Of a DNA stretch of 64,000 nucleotides, positions 52,777 to 63,079 are shown one piece after another. A program made the translations under genes and the position numbers. The first letter of the stretch is position 1, and each line of letters begins with the position of its first letter. The notes below the pieces were generated by a model. The model saw only the letters and a program-made list of their open reading frames with translations. It searched no databases and had not been told where the DNA came from. Source of the stretch: Pseudomonadota bacterium (GTDB lineage: Bacteria > Pseudomonadota > Alphaproteobacteria > Rhizobiales > Xanthobacteraceae); assembly GCA_023388935.1 (NCBI GenBank), contig JAEWFG010000397.1, positions 1 to 64,000 of the forward strand, in the 5' to 3' direction.

Positions 52777-54105
52777 TCAGGGAATCGGATAGCCCTTCCA
52801 GACCCACTCCAGCGCAGCCGGCAGCGTCTGCGCGATCGTCGGCCGATCGACATGCTTGGCGTTGCGCACGAACAGGAACTGGTAGTGGTAGCCCTTCTCC
52901 GCCAGCACCTTCGCCATCAGTGCGTTCGACAACGTCCAGTCGTGCATGCCGTCGGGAATGGTGGGATTTGGATAGAACAGATCCTGGTCGCCGCCAAAGA
53001 ACCAGAAGCGGATCGGCTTGGTCGGCGCACTAACGATCAGCGGTACGCCGGGCGGCTCGGCCGGCGTCAGCACGCCCGCCTTGGAGATGAGGTTGGGACC
53101 GGCGGGCCCCGTCCATGCACTGTGATATTCCCAGGCGCCGCCGCGCAGCGATGGATCGTGCGGCCATTGCTGGTTGACCATGGTCGGCGAGAAAGCCAGC
53201 ACGCGGCGATAGAGATCGGGATAGAACCACGCCATGGTGAAGGCCGCAGCCCCACTCGAGCTCAGCCCCATGGTTGCTCGCCCGTCGGGATTTTTGGTGA
53301 GCTTGACGTCCGCGTTCTTCTCGACCAGCGGCAGCACCTCGCGCTCGACGAACTGCGCGTAGATGCCCGACACCGCGTCGTACTCTCGCCCGCGTTGGCT
53401 GCCCTGCGCATCCTGTCCGCCATTGCCGATCTGGATTGCGATCATCGGCGGCACGCGGCGCTGCGCGATCAGATTGTCGAGCGTCGTGGCGAGATCCTTG
53501 TACGCGTTAGAGCCGCCGTCGCCGACCACGATGAACGGCGCTTCGGTGCCGCGGACATATTGCGCCGGCACATAGACATCGATCGTGCGCGACCAGATGC
53601 CGGGATGGCTGGTCGTGACGATCATGTGCGACTTGTCATCCGGCGCCGTGACGGTCGTCATGATCGACGAGTTGGTGCAGCCGGCGACGTCGTCGCGGAT
53701 CAGGCCGGGATTGTAGATCGTGCTGTCCTTCGACGTCAGCGTGAATGACTTCGTGGCGCCGCGCGGCATGCCTTCCTTCACAATTGTCTCCGGCGCGGGA
53801 TTGTGGGTGGGCCCGATGATGAAATTGCCTTCCGCGCCTGGCGGCGGCAACGTGCCGTCAGGCAGCTCGGTCGCGCGCGGATAGTTGGGATTCAAGGGAT
53901 CGCGCGTCGGCGGTGCCGTCTTGAAATCGAGGCCCGTCGTATCGATGAAGAACGGCGCCGTCTTGTCGGTGGTGTTGGCGCCGGGCGGCACCGTCATGTT
54001 CTGGGTGACGCAGGCCGGCTGCGCCATGGAAATCGAACTGGCGATCGACGTGAATGAGATGACGGAGATCAGCGTCCCCGCGAGGACGGACAATGAACTG
54101 GTCAT
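52777..54105 (-). CDS. exported esterase (enterochelin-esterase-like fold)
   Basis: A 442-residue exported alpha/beta-hydrolase of the Fes/IroE-like esterase group. Leader MTSSLSVLAGTLISVISFTS, a variable N-terminal domain up to about 190, then the hydrolase core with the nucleophile in GLSSSGAAA, and the catalytic His likely in NAKHVDRPT near the end. The family hydrolyses esters, including siderophore backbones; real substrate unknown. The ATG at 54105 follows GGGAG. It is convergent with the broken receptor, suggesting a former siderophore-uptake pair. Confidence 0.75.
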   Translation of the reverse strand: MTSSLSVLAGTLISVISFTSIASSISMAQPACVTQNMTVPPGANTTDKTAPFFIDTTGLDFKTAPPTRDPLNPNYPRATELPDGTLPPPGAEGNFIIGPTHNPAPETIVKEGMPRGATKSFTLTSKDSTIYNPGLIRDDVAGCTNSSIMTTVTAPDDKSHMIVTTSHPGIWSRTIDVYVPAQYVRGTEAPFIVVGDGGSNAYKDLATTLDNLIAQRRVPPMIAIQIGNGGQDAQGSQRGREYDAVSGIYAQFVEREVLPLVEKNADVKLTKNPDGRATMGLSSSGAAAFTMAWFYPDLYRRVLAFSPTMVNQQWPHDPSLRGGAWEYHSAWTGPAGPNLISKAGVLTPAEPPGVPLIVSAPTKPIRFWFFGGDQDLFYPNPTIPDGMHDWTLSNALMAKVLAEKGYHYQFLFVRNAKHVDRPTIAQTLPAALEWVWKGYPIP

Positions 54106-54373
54106 TTCGGCTCCCGGTGCTGACACGTCTTGCCGGCTCGTCTTGGGTCAAAGTATGCCGGGCCGCCCAGGCGCGGTCAAACAGCAGCCGGCCGCGTTGC
54201 AGCAATAGCCGCCGTGCTCCAACCGGACAGCGGCCGTTATTCCCTGCATGCCCGGAATATTTGAGGGCAAGAGGCCGTTGCTGCCGCGCTTCGCACGACG
54301 TAGCTTGCACACCGGCCGCGGTACGCGATGACTGCGTGCGGTCGAAACGACACGATCACTCGGGAGGAAAGCG

Positions 54374-55258
54374 ATGAGAAAGCTCACGGTCGCACTGTGT
54401 GCGTTGACTTTGTTCGCACCGGCCGCGCAGGCGCAGACGATCAAGGACTTCCTGGCGGCGGTCACCAAGAAATGGACCACGCCATTCGAGCCGTTCCAGC
54501 TCATCGGCAACATCTACTATGTCGGCACCGACGGCATCGCCGTCTACGTCATCAAGACCTCGCAGGGCCTGATCCTGATGGATACGGCGCTGCCGCAGTC
54601 GACCGGGATGATCAAGGACAACATTGCAAAGCTCGGCCTCAAGGTCGCCGACATCAAGATCATCCTCAACTCGCATGCGCATTTCGATCACACCGGCGGC
54701 TTCGCCGAGATCAAGAAGGAGACCGGCGCGCAACTCGCGGCCGGCGAGCGCGACAAGCCGCTGCTCGAGGGGGGCTACTATCCGGGCGACGAGAAGAACG
54801 AGGACCTCGCCTTCCCCGCCGTGAAGGTCGACCGCGCTGTCAAGGAAGGCGACAAGATCACGCTCGGCGACACCACGCTGACGGCGCATTCAACGCCCGG
54901 CCATTCGCCGGGCTGCACAAGCTGGGAGATGACCGTCAAGGACGGCAGCCAGGACCGTGAGGTGCTGTTCTTCTGCAGCGGCACGGTGGCGCTGAACCGG
55001 CTGGTCGGCCAGCCGACCTATGCCGGCATCGTCGACGACTATCGCGCGACCTTCGCCAAAGCCAAGGCAATGAAGATCGACGTGCTGCTCGGGCCGCATC
55101 CTGAAGTCTACGGTATGCAGGCCAAGCGCGCGGAGATGAAGGACGGCGCGCCGAATCCGTTCGTCAAGCCGGGTGAGCTCGCGACCTACGTAACCGGCCT
55201 GTCGGAAGATTTCGACAAGCAACTCGCCAAGCAGACCGCGGCGCTGGAGAAGAAATAG
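54374..55258 (+). CDS. subclass B3 metallo-beta-lactamase (BJP-1-like)
   Basis: A 294-residue exported zinc hydrolase. Signal MRKLTVALCALTLFAPAAQAQ. Zinc motif HAHFDH (His101, His103, Asp105, His106), then TPGHSPG and GPHPEVYG supply the other zinc-ligand histidines, the B3 pattern. From memory the sequence follows Bradyrhizobium BJP-1 closely over its length, including GTDGIAVYVIKTSQGLILMD. BJP-1 hydrolyses beta-lactams, so this gene would give intrinsic resistance. A GGAGGAAA site lies before the ATG. It is convergent with hutU. Confidence 0.93.
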   Translation: MRKLTVALCALTLFAPAAQAQTIKDFLAAVTKKWTTPFEPFQLIGNIYYVGTDGIAVYVIKTSQGLILMDTALPQSTGMIKDNIAKLGLKVADIKIILNSHAHFDHTGGFAEIKKETGAQLAAGERDKPLLEGGYYPGDEKNEDLAFPAVKVDRAVKEGDKITLGDTTLTAHSTPGHSPGCTSWEMTVKDGSQDREVLFFCSGTVALNRLVGQPTYAGIVDDYRATFAKAKAMKIDVLLGPHPEVYGMQAKRAEMKDGAPNPFVKPGELATYVTGLSEDFDKQLAKQTAALEKK

Positions 55259-55300
55259 CGGCCGTCAGACGGCTGCCCGCACCGCTCCCCAAAGGCAACG

Positions 55301-56971
55301 CTACTTTGCCAGGCTCGGCAGATCGAGCCTGTTGGTGCGGGCGCAATCGATCGCGGTCTCGTAGCCTGCATCCGCGTGGCGCATGACGCCGCTCGCGGGA
55401 TCGTTCCAGAGCACGCGCTCGATCCGCTTTGCGGCTTCCGGCGTGCCGTCGGCGACGATCACCATGCCGGCGTGCTGCGAATAGCCGATGCCGACGCCGC
55501 CGCCGTGGTGCAGCGAGACCCAGGTCGCACCGCTGGCGCAATTGAGCAGTGCGTTGAGCAGGGGCCAGTCGGATACCGCATCCGATCCGTCACGCATGGC
55601 CTCGGTCTCGCGGTTGGGGCTTGCCACCGAACCGCTGTCGAGATGATCGCGGCCGATCACGATTGGCGCTTTCAATTCGCCGCGCGCCACCATCTCGTTG
55701 AAGGCAAGGCCGAGCCGGTGACGGTCGCCAAGGCCAACCCAGCAAATCCGCGCCGGCAGGCCCTGGAACTTGATGCGCTCTTTCGCCATGTCGAGCCAAT
55801 TGTGCAGATGCTTGTCGTTGGGCATCAGCTCCTTGACCTTGGCGTCGGTCTTGAAGATGTCCTCGGGATCGCCCGACAGCGCAGCCCAGCGGAACGGCCC
55901 GACGCCGCGGCAGAACAAGGGGCGGATATAAGCGGGAACGAAGCCCGGAAAATCGAAGGCATTCTTCAGGCCCATGTCCTGCGCCATCTGGCGGATGTTG
56001 TTGCCGTAGTCGAGCGTCGGAATGCCCTGCGCATGGAAATCCAGCATGGCCTGGACATGCGCTACCATCGAAGTCTTCGACGCACGCTCGACCGCCTTCG
56101 GATCGGAAGCGCGTTTCGCCTCCCACTCGGCGAGCGTCCAGCCCTTCGGCAAATAACCGTTGATCGGATCATGCGCGCTGGTCTGATCGGTGACGATATC
56201 GGGCTTCACGCCGCGCCGCACAAGCTCCGGGAAAATCTCGGCGGCATTGCCGAGCAGGCCGACCGAGACCGCCTTCTTCGTCTTCGCCGCCTCCGCCATG
56301 ATCGCGAGCGCCTCGTCGAGCGTTGCGGCCTGGCGATCGAGATAGCCCGTGCGCAGCCGCATCTCGATGCGGCTCGGCTGGCATTCGACCGCGAGCATCG
56401 AGGCACCGGCCATGGTCGCGGCCAGCGGCTGCGCCCCACCCATGCCGCCAAGGCCTGCGGTGAGGATCCACTTTCCCGCGAGGCTGCCGTCATAGTGGCG
56501 GCGACCGACCTCGACGAAGGTCTCGTACGTGCCCTGTACGATGCCCTGGCTGCCGATATAGATCCACGAGCCCGCGGTCATCTGCCCGTACATCATCAGG
56601 CCCTGGCGATCGAGCTCGTTGAAGTGATCAAGAGTCGCCCAATGCGGCACCAGATTCGAGTTCGCGATCAGCACGCGCGGCGCATCCGCATGAGTGCGGA
56701 AAACGCCGACAGGCTTGCCGGACTGGACCAACAAAGTCTGGTCGGCTTCGAGCTTGCGCAAGGCGGCCGTGATCCGGTCAAAGCTGTCCCAGTCGCGCGC
56801 GGCACGGCCGATACCGCCATAGACCACGAGCTCGCTCGGACGCTCCGCCACTTCCGGATCGAGATTGTTCATCAACATGCGCAACGGAGCTTCCGTCAGC
56901 CAGCTCTTGGCGCTGATGTCGCTGCCGCGGGGGGCCCGGATGGTGCGGTCATTGTCCAGTCGGCGGTTCAT
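55301..56971 (-). CDS. hutU: urocanate hydratase
   Basis: A 556-residue urocanase, which converts urocanate to imidazolone propionate using tightly bound NAD. Conserved sequence is continuous from [19 protein letters not shown], through [15 protein letters not shown], to the C-terminal [24 protein letters not shown] precedes the ATG. Last gene of hutI-hutH-hutU, 27 bases after hutH. Size and motifs are normal. Confidence 0.97.
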   Translation of the reverse strand: MNRRLDNDRTIRAPRGSDISAKSWLTEAPLRMLMNNLDPEVAERPSELVVYGGIGRAARDWDSFDRITAALRKLEADQTLLVQSGKPVGVFRTHADAPRVLIANSNLVPHWATLDHFNELDRQGLMMYGQMTAGSWIYIGSQGIVQGTYETFVEVGRRHYDGSLAGKWILTAGLGGMGGAQPLAATMAGASMLAVECQPSRIEMRLRTGYLDRQAATLDEALAIMAEAAKTKKAVSVGLLGNAAEIFPELVRRGVKPDIVTDQTSAHDPINGYLPKGWTLAEWEAKRASDPKAVERASKTSMVAHVQAMLDFHAQGIPTLDYGNNIRQMAQDMGLKNAFDFPGFVPAYIRPLFCRGVGPFRWAALSGDPEDIFKTDAKVKELMPNDKHLHNWLDMAKERIKFQGLPARICWVGLGDRHRLGLAFNEMVARGELKAPIVIGRDHLDSGSVASPNRETEAMRDGSDAVSDWPLLNALLNCASGATWVSLHHGGGVGIGYSQHAGMVIVADGTPEAAKRIERVLWNDPASGVMRHADAGYETAIDCARTNRLDLPSLAK

Positions 56972-56998
56972 GCGGAAACCTCTTCAGACGAGTCTTGT

Positions 56999-58558
56999 TC
57001 AATCAAGTCTTGGAAACGGATCGGATGACACCGCGGCAATCGCCGCGGCCGGCAGCGCGTCGGCTTCGACCAGCGCTGCGGCCTTGGCGAGATCGCCAGC
57101 CATGTAGCGGTCGGCGCCGAGCGCCGGCACGTGTTCGCGCAGGGCGGCAATGACGGCAATGAGCGGCCGGCTGGTCGCATGCGGTGCGCGCAGTGTGATG
57201 CCTTGGGCGGCGACGAGAAGCTCGATGCCAAGGATAGAGGCAAGATTGTCGGCCATGTCGGACAGACGCCGCGCGGCGTGCGCGGCCATCGAAACATGGT
57301 CTTCCTGGTTGGCGCTAGTCGGCGTCGAATCGATCGAGCAAGCGAGCGCACGCTGCTTGTTCTCGGCGTAGAGCGCGGCCGCCGTCACCTCGGCGATCAT
57401 GAAGCCGGAATTGATGCCGGGATCGGGCGTCAGGAACGGCGGCAAGCCGAAATTGAGCGCGGGATCGACCAGCGTCGCGATGCGCCGTTCGCTGATCGCG
57501 CCGATCTCCGACAGTGCGAGGGCGATGGCGTCGGCCGCAAAGGCCACCGGCTCGGCGTGAAAGTTGCCCCCCGAGACGATCTCGCCGGTCTCGACCAGCA
57601 CGAGCGGATTGTCGGTGACGGCATTAGCCTCGACGATCAGGGTTCGCGCGGCCTGCATGATCAAATCGAGCGCGGCGCCTGCGACCTGCGGCTGGCAGCG
57701 CAGGCAATAGGGATCCTGCACGCGCTCATCGCCTTCGAGATGCGACAGGCGGATGTCGCTGCCGTCGAGCAGCGCGGTCAACGTCGCCGCCGCTGCGATC
57801 TGTCCGGCATGACCGCGCAGCGCCTGAATTTCGGGGCGGAACGGTGCCGTCGAGGCCATCGCCGCATCGACCGACAGCGCGCCGGTCACGAGCGCGGCGC
57901 GCATCAGGCCAAACGCACGCAGCACGCCGGAGATGGCATAGGCGGTCGAGAACTGCGTACCGTTGATCAGCGCAAGCCCCTCCTTCGGCCCGAGCGTCAG
58001 CGGCGCGAGCCCGGCCGCGGCGAGCGCCTCCCTGCCGGACACAATCTTGCCGCCCACGATCGCCTGCCCTTCACCGATCATCACCGCCGTCATATGCGCG
58101 AGTGGCGCAAGATCGCCGGAGGCGCCGACCGAGCCCTGCTGCGGCACCAGCGGATAGACGCGCCGCGCCAGCATGGCCTGCAACTGCTCGATCACCTCGC
58201 GGCGCACGCCGGAGGCACCGCGCCCGAGCGAGATGACCTTCAGCGCCATCATCAGGCGGACGATCGGCTCCGGCGTCGCCGGCCCGACGCCGCAGCAATG
58301 CGAGACGATGAGATTGCGCTGGAGCAGCGTGGTCTGATCGGGCGGAATGCGCTTCGAAGCCAGCTTTCCGAAGCCGGTGTTGATCCCGTAGACGGGGACA
58401 TCGGCTCGCGCCGCCTTTGCGACAATCTCCGCCGCGGCCTCGACGCGCGGCCAGAACGAGGAATCGAGCACGACGGGTTGTCCTGCAAGCACGCGCACGA
58501 GATCGTCGAGGCTCACCGCTCCGGGCTTGACGACGATTGCTGCGCCTTGCTCTGTCAC
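56999..58558 (-). CDS. hutH: histidine ammonia-lyase
   Basis: A 519-residue enzyme that removes ammonia from histidine to give urocanate. The autocatalytic MIO cofactor forms from Ala-Ser-Gly in [11 protein letters not shown]. Translation starts at GTG 58558, which overlaps the hutI stop (GTGA), with GGAGGGG before it; the longer frame into hutI is not protein-like. It is translationally coupled with hutI. Confidence 0.97.
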   Translation of the reverse strand: MTEQGAAIVVKPGAVSLDDLVRVLAGQPVVLDSSFWPRVEAAAEIVAKAARADVPVYGINTGFGKLASKRIPPDQTTLLQRNLIVSHCCGVGPATPEPIVRLMMALKVISLGRGASGVRREVIEQLQAMLARRVYPLVPQQGSVGASGDLAPLAHMTAVMIGEGQAIVGGKIVSGREALAAAGLAPLTLGPKEGLALINGTQFSTAYAISGVLRAFGLMRAALVTGALSVDAAMASTAPFRPEIQALRGHAGQIAAAATLTALLDGSDIRLSHLEGDERVQDPYCLRCQPQVAGAALDLIMQAARTLIVEANAVTDNPLVLVETGEIVSGGNFHAEPVAFAADAIALALSEIGAISERRIATLVDPALNFGLPPFLTPDPGINSGFMIAEVTAAALYAENKQRALACSIDSTPTSANQEDHVSMAAHAARRLSDMADNLASILGIELLVAAQGITLRAPHATSRPLIAVIAALREHVPALGADRYMAGDLAKAAALVEADALPAAAIAAVSSDPFPRLD

Positions 58559-59769
58559 TGTCCCCTCCACACGCGGCGGTGCAGCGGATTGAAGCCGATG
58601 CGGTAGACGAGCTCGGCGGGCCGCTCGATGTCCCAGATTGCGAGGTCGCACCATTTACCGGCCTCTAACGTGCCGGTCTCGTCCAGCACACCGAGTGCGC
58701 GCGCGCCTTCACAGGTGATACCGGCGAGACACTCGGCCACCGTCATCCGGAACAGCGTCGCGCCCATGTTCATCGCGAGCAGGAGCGAGGTCAGCGGCGA
58801 GCTGCCGGGATTGCAATCGGTCGCGAGCGCCATGTGGACGCCATGCTTGCGGAACGCTTCGACGGGCGGCTTCTGCGTCTCGCGTATGAAGTAGAAGGCG
58901 CCCGGGAGGAGCACGGCCACCGTTCCGGCCCTCGCCATCGCCGCCGCGCCGGCCTCGTCCGTGTGCTCGAGGTGGTCGGCAGACAGCGCGGAGAATCTTG
59001 CAGCGAGCGCGGCACCACCGAGGTTCGACAGTTGGTCCGCGTGGAGCTTGACTGGCAGCCCCAGTCCCCTCGCCGTCTCGAACACCCGCGCCGTCTGCTC
59101 TCCGGAAAACGCGATGTCCTCCATGAAGGCATCGACGGCATCAGCAAGGCCCGCCTTTACGACGGCGGGCAGCATTTCCCTGCACACCAGATCGATGTAG
59201 CGATCCTTGTCGCCGTCGGCCTCCGGCGGCAACGCATGGGCCCCGAGAAAGGATGTGCGGATCGCAACCGGCCGCTGACGGCCGAGGCTGCGCGCGGCCG
59301 CGAGCTGGCGCATTTCGGTCACGGTGTCGAGGCCGTAGCCGGACTTGATCTCGACCGTGGTTGCGCCCTCGCCGATCAGCGCATCGAGCCGCGGCAGCGC
59401 GCTTGCGATGAGCTCGGCTTCGCTCGCCTTGCGCGTCGCAGCCACCGTCGAGACGATGCCACCGCCGGCGCGCGCAATTTCCTCATAGCTTGCGCCCTTC
59501 AGGCGCAGCTCGAACTCGTGCGCGCGGTTGCCGCCATAGACGAGATGGGTGTGGCAGTCGACGAGACCCGGCGTGATCCAGCGTCCTTCGCAATCGAACC
59601 GCTCGATCGCGTCCGCATCAGCAGGAAAATCCGCCTTTGTGCCCGCATAGACGATGTGTCCGCCGCGCGCAGCGATCACGCCCTGCTCGATCTCACCGAG
59701 ATCGGGACGGTCGGCTCGCATCGTGGCGAGCCGGGCGTTGTGCCAGATCCGGTCGAAGCGCTCTGCCAT
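58555..59769 (-). CDS. hutI: imidazolonepropionase
   Basis: A 404-residue amidohydrolase, third step of histidine degradation. The metal motif [10 protein letters not shown] lies in [14 protein letters not shown] and further ligands in KLHADQL and the late [10 protein letters not shown] region. First gene of the minus-strand hut operon; its ATG is 99 bases from hutF. Its stop overlaps the hutH GTG. Confidence 0.97.
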   Translation of the reverse strand: MAERFDRIWHNARLATMRADRPDLGEIEQGVIAARGGHIVYAGTKADFPADADAIERFDCEGRWITPGLVDCHTHLVYGGNRAHEFELRLKGASYEEIARAGGGIVSTVAATRKASEAELIASALPRLDALIGEGATTVEIKSGYGLDTVTEMRQLAAARSLGRQRPVAIRTSFLGAHALPPEADGDKDRYIDLVCREMLPAVVKAGLADAVDAFMEDIAFSGEQTARVFETARGLGLPVKLHADQLSNLGGAALAARFSALSADHLEHTDEAGAAAMARAGTVAVLLPGAFYFIRETQKPPVEAFRKHGVHMALATDCNPGSSPLTSLLLAMNMGATLFRMTVAECLAGITCEGARALGVLDETGTLEAGKWCDLAIWDIERPAELVYRIGFNPLHRRVWRGQ

Positions 59770-59814
59770 GCAACTGTCCCTTCGCGGATGTCCCTGCGCC
59801 CTGGGATGCTTGAC

Positions 59815-59834
59815 TTATATGTCTAGACATATAA
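59815..59834. promoter_or_regulatory. 20-bp perfect palindrome, candidate HutC operator
   Basis: The centre ATGTCTAGACAT is flanked by TTAT and ATAA, giving a 20-bp perfect palindrome. It lies in the 99-base hutI-hutF divergent promoter region, the expected target of the GntR-family repressor HutC encoded at 61224. A TATAAT-like hexamer overlaps its right end. Confidence 0.7.
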
Positions 59835-59868
59835 TCGTGGGACGGTTCTGTCCAGCCGGCGTGTATTC

Positions 59869-61227
59869 ATGATCCGACTGCATTTCGCCTCCGCGCTCCT
59901 GCCCTCGGGCTGGGCCAATGACGTGCAGGTGGTGATCACCGCCGGCGCGATCGCCGAGGTGACGCCGGGCGTGGCGCCGGCGGTAGGCGACGAGCGCCAC
60001 CAAATCGCGCTTCCGGGACTTGCGAGTCTGCACAGCCACGCCTTTCAGCGCGGCATGGCGGGACTTGCCGAGCTGCGCGGCGACAGTACCGATACCTTCT
60101 GGACCTGGCGCGAGACGATGTATCGCTTCGCGCTGGCGATGACGCCGGATGACGTCGCCGCCGTCGCAACGCTGCTTTATGTCGAGATGCTGGAGCAGGG
60201 TTTTACCCGCGTCGGCGAATTCCATTACCTGCATCACGATCGCGACGGCTCGCACTTCGCAGATCTCGGCGAAATGGCCGTGCGCATTGCGCAGGCTGCC
60301 GACGCTTCAAGCATTGGCCTTACGCTGCTGCCGAGTTTTTATGCGCACGGCTCCTTCGGCGGCGTCGCGCCCCATGATGGCCAGCGCCGCTTCATCTGCA
60401 CGGTCGATCAATTCGCTGAACTGATGGCAGCCTCGCGCAAGGCGATCGCGGCATTGCCGGATGCCAACATTGGAATTGCGCCGCACAGTCTGCGCGCGGT
60501 GACGCCGGACGAGCTTACGGCGGTCATTCCGCTCGCAGATGGCGGGCCGGTGCACATTCATGCCGCCGAGCAGGTGAAAGAGGTCGAGGATTGCCTGGCC
60601 TGGTCGGGGTGGCGTCCGGTGCAGTGGCTGCTGGAGCACGCGCCCATCGACCGGCGCTGGTGCCTCATCCACGCGACCCATACGACGGATGACGAAGTGG
60701 CCGCACTCGCGAGGACGGGCGCGGTCGCCGGTCTTTGCCCCATCACCGAGGCGAGCCTTGGCGATGGCATTTTCCCGGCCCGCGAATTTATCGGCGCCGG
60801 CGGCGCCTTTGGCATCGGCACCGATTCCAACGTGCTGGTCGGCGTCGCCGACGAGCTGCGCCAGCTCGAATACGGCCAGCGGCTGAAGCATCGCGAACGC
60901 AACGTGCTCTCCGGCGGCGCAGGTCGCTCGACGGGGCGCACGCTGTTCGATCATGCGCTCGCGGGCGGCGCGCAGGCGCTGGCGCAGGTGACGATCGGCC
61001 TGACGCCGGGCGCGCGCGCCGACATCGTCACGCTCGACACAGCACATCCGTCGCTGGCAGGACGTCAGGGCGACGCTGCCATCGATGGCTGGATCTTTGC
61101 CGCGGGCAGCGGCGCGATCGATTGCGTCTGGGCCGGCGGCGACAAGGTGGTCGAAGGCGGTCGGCATAGTCTGCGTCAGGTCGCACGTGATCGCTTCAAC
61201 GCATCGGTGCGGAGGCTTGTCGCATGA
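59869..61227 (+). CDS. hutF: formimidoylglutamate deiminase
   Basis: A 452-residue amidohydrolase that turns N-formimino-L-glutamate into N-formylglutamate, the five-step route of histidine degradation. Metal ligands lie in LHSHAFQRGMAG and HIHAAEQ, with PITEASLGDG and GIGTDSNV later. It is divergent from hutI and overlaps hutC by four bases. The deformylase hutG, needed for the next step, is not seen here. Confidence 0.96.
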   Translation: MIRLHFASALLPSGWANDVQVVITAGAIAEVTPGVAPAVGDERHQIALPGLASLHSHAFQRGMAGLAELRGDSTDTFWTWRETMYRFALAMTPDDVAAVATLLYVEMLEQGFTRVGEFHYLHHDRDGSHFADLGEMAVRIAQAADASSIGLTLLPSFYAHGSFGGVAPHDGQRRFICTVDQFAELMAASRKAIAALPDANIGIAPHSLRAVTPDELTAVIPLADGGPVHIHAAEQVKEVEDCLAWSGWRPVQWLLEHAPIDRRWCLIHATHTTDDEVAALARTGAVAGLCPITEASLGDGIFPAREFIGAGGAFGIGTDSNVLVGVADELRQLEYGQRLKHRERNVLSGGAGRSTGRTLFDHALAGGAQALAQVTIGLTPGARADIVTLDTAHPSLAGRQGDAAIDGWIFAAGSGAIDCVWAGGDKVVEGGRHSLRQVARDRFNASVRRLVA

Positions 61228-61952
61228 GCCTTGCCACCGACACCGGCGACAAGCCGACGCTCTACAAGCGGATCCGCGCCGACATCGAGAAGCGGATTTT
61301 GACGGGGGAATGGCCACCGGGCCATCGCATTCCGTTCGAGCACGAACTGGTGGCGCGCTACGGCTGCTCGCGTATGACGGTGAACAAGGCGCTGTCGGAA
61401 CTCGCACAAGCTGACCTGATCGAGCGGCGGCGCCGCGCCGGCTCCTTCGTGCGCCGGCCGCAGCATCAGTCAGCGGTTCTCAAGATCGCCGATATCCGCG
61501 CCGAGATCACTGCGCTCGGCCGCAGCTACGGTTATGAGCTGATCGGCCGAAAGCTGCGCGCGGCGACCACAGCCGACCGTAACCGCCTCGGCGTGAAGAA
61601 GGCCGGCAAGGTGGTCGCGATCACCTGCCGCCACAGCGCCGACAATGTGCCCTTTGCCATCGAGGACAGGCTGATCGATCTTACGTCCGTGCCGAATGCT
61701 GCGACCGCGGATTTCTCGCGCGAACCGCCCGGCTCGTGGCTGCTTCATCATGTCCCATGGACAGAGGCCGAGCATACGATCAGCGCCATAGTTGCGGATG
61801 ATCACACGGCGGAAGCGCTCGACATCGCCGTCGGCGCGCCCTGCCTCGTGATTGACCGCTATACCTGGCGCAGCGCGCGCACGATCACCGCGGTGCGCCT
61901 GCTTTATCCCGGTGACTCTCACCGCCTTGTCGCCCGGTTCAAGGGAGGCTGA
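61224..61952 (+). CDS. hutC: histidine utilisation repressor (GntR/HutC family)
   Basis: A 242-residue repressor. The winged helix-turn-helix (about 10-80) includes YKRIRADIEKRILTGEWPPG and RYGCSRMTVNKALSELAQAD; the UTRA-type ligand domain, which binds urocanate in characterised members, follows. Overlap with hutF is four bases. It should bind the palindrome at 59815-59834, giving urocanate-controlled expression of both divergent units. Confidence 0.95.
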   Translation: MSLATDTGDKPTLYKRIRADIEKRILTGEWPPGHRIPFEHELVARYGCSRMTVNKALSELAQADLIERRRRAGSFVRRPQHQSAVLKIADIRAEITALGRSYGYELIGRKLRAATTADRNRLGVKKAGKVVAITCRHSADNVPFAIEDRLIDLTSVPNAATADFSREPPGSWLLHHVPWTEAEHTISAIVADDHTAEALDIAVGAPCLVIDRYTWRSARTITAVRLLYPGDSHRLVARFKGG

Positions 61953-62062
61953 GAGAACGATGTCGGCACAAATCGTGCAACGCTTCAGGCAACGGTCCTT
62001 ATGGGCCGACATGAAGAGATCAACAGGACGTTAATCCATCGATCGGCAAGAGGACGACAATC

Positions 62063-63007
62063 ATGCGTAGTTCGAAAGTATTTGCGACAATCATTGCCCT
62101 CGCCGTCTGCACTCCGGTGCTCGCCGACGACGTCAAGGTCGGCATAGGCATCTCCGGATGGACCGGCTTCGCGCCGCTGACGCTCGCGAAGGAGGCCGGC
62201 ATCTTCAAGAAGAACGGCCTGGACGTCACGATCAAGAAGATCCCGCAGAAGGACCGCCACCTCGCGATCGCCTCCGGCGACGTCCAGTGCGCGGCAACGA
62301 CGGTCGAAACCTGGATCTCCTGGAACGCCAATGGCGTCGCGACCAAGCAGATCTTCCAGCTCGACAAGAGCTACGGCGCCGACGGCATGGCCGTGCGCAA
62401 CGATCTCGCCTCGATCAAGGACCTGAAGGGCAAGACCGTCGCGGCCTCGGCGCCCGGCACCTCGCCCTATTTCGCGCTGGCCTGGATGCTCAAGAAGAAC
62501 GGGCTGTCGGTGAAGGACGTCACCGTCGTGAACCTCGAGCCGGCCGCAGCCGCGCAGGCCTTCGTCTCCGGCCAGAACGACGCAGCCATGACCTATGAGC
62601 CGTATCTGTCGACGGTTCGTGCCGCGCCCGACAAGGGCAAGATCATCGCCACCACCCTCGACTATCCGATGGTCATGGACACGTTCGGCTGCACGCCGAA
62701 GTTTCTGACCGAGAACCCGAAGGCGGCCAAGGCACTCGCCGACAGCTATTTCGAGGCGCTCGACATGATCGCCAAGGACCAGGCCAAGGCCTACGAGATC
62801 ATGGGCGCCGACGTGAAGCAGACCGGCGAGCAGTTCGGCAACTCGGCAAAGTACCTGCGCTGGCAGGACAGGGCCGCGAACCAGAAGTTCTTCGCGGGCG
62901 ACTTCCTGACCTTCAACAAGAACGCCGCCGACCTCCTGCTCGAGATCGGCATCATCAAGGCCGCGCCGAAGGTCGAGGACCTCTTCGACGCGAGCTTCAT
63001 CAAGTAA
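62063..63007 (+). CDS. ABC substrate-binding protein (NitT/TauT type)
   Basis: A 314-residue exported binding protein (signal ending TPVLADD; mature KVGIGISGWTGFAPLTLAKE) of the taurine/nitrate class. The conserved ASAPGTSPYFALAWML and GQNDAAMTYEPYLST motifs are present. AGAGGAC lies before the ATG. It begins an operon with a permease (63080) and an ATPase (63850). It follows hutC by 110 bases; histidine or a related imidazole compound is a possible ligand, but the class is broad. Confidence 0.85.
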   Translation: MRSSKVFATIIALAVCTPVLADDVKVGIGISGWTGFAPLTLAKEAGIFKKNGLDVTIKKIPQKDRHLAIASGDVQCAATTVETWISWNANGVATKQIFQLDKSYGADGMAVRNDLASIKDLKGKTVAASAPGTSPYFALAWMLKKNGLSVKDVTVVNLEPAAAAQAFVSGQNDAAMTYEPYLSTVRAAPDKGKIIATTLDYPMVMDTFGCTPKFLTENPKAAKALADSYFEALDMIAKDQAKAYEIMGADVKQTGEQFGNSAKYLRWQDRAANQKFFAGDFLTFNKNAADLLLEIGIIKAAPKVEDLFDASFIK

Positions 63008-63079
63008 CCCCTTCAAGAGCTGCCGGCCTCGTCTCGCGGCGGGGCCGGCAAATCTGTTCACCGCCCGGATAGATCGTTG

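Noticed and set aside
55376..58606. Two long plus-strand ORFs (550 and 491 codons) over hutU and hutH
   Set aside because: Antisense to enzymes with intact motifs; composition is that of a codon shadow.
59810..59835. TTGACT / TATAAT promoter pair at the hut palindrome
   Set aside because: Only 14 bases separate the two boxes, too short for a normal sigma-70 promoter; the TATAAT is more simply part of the palindrome.
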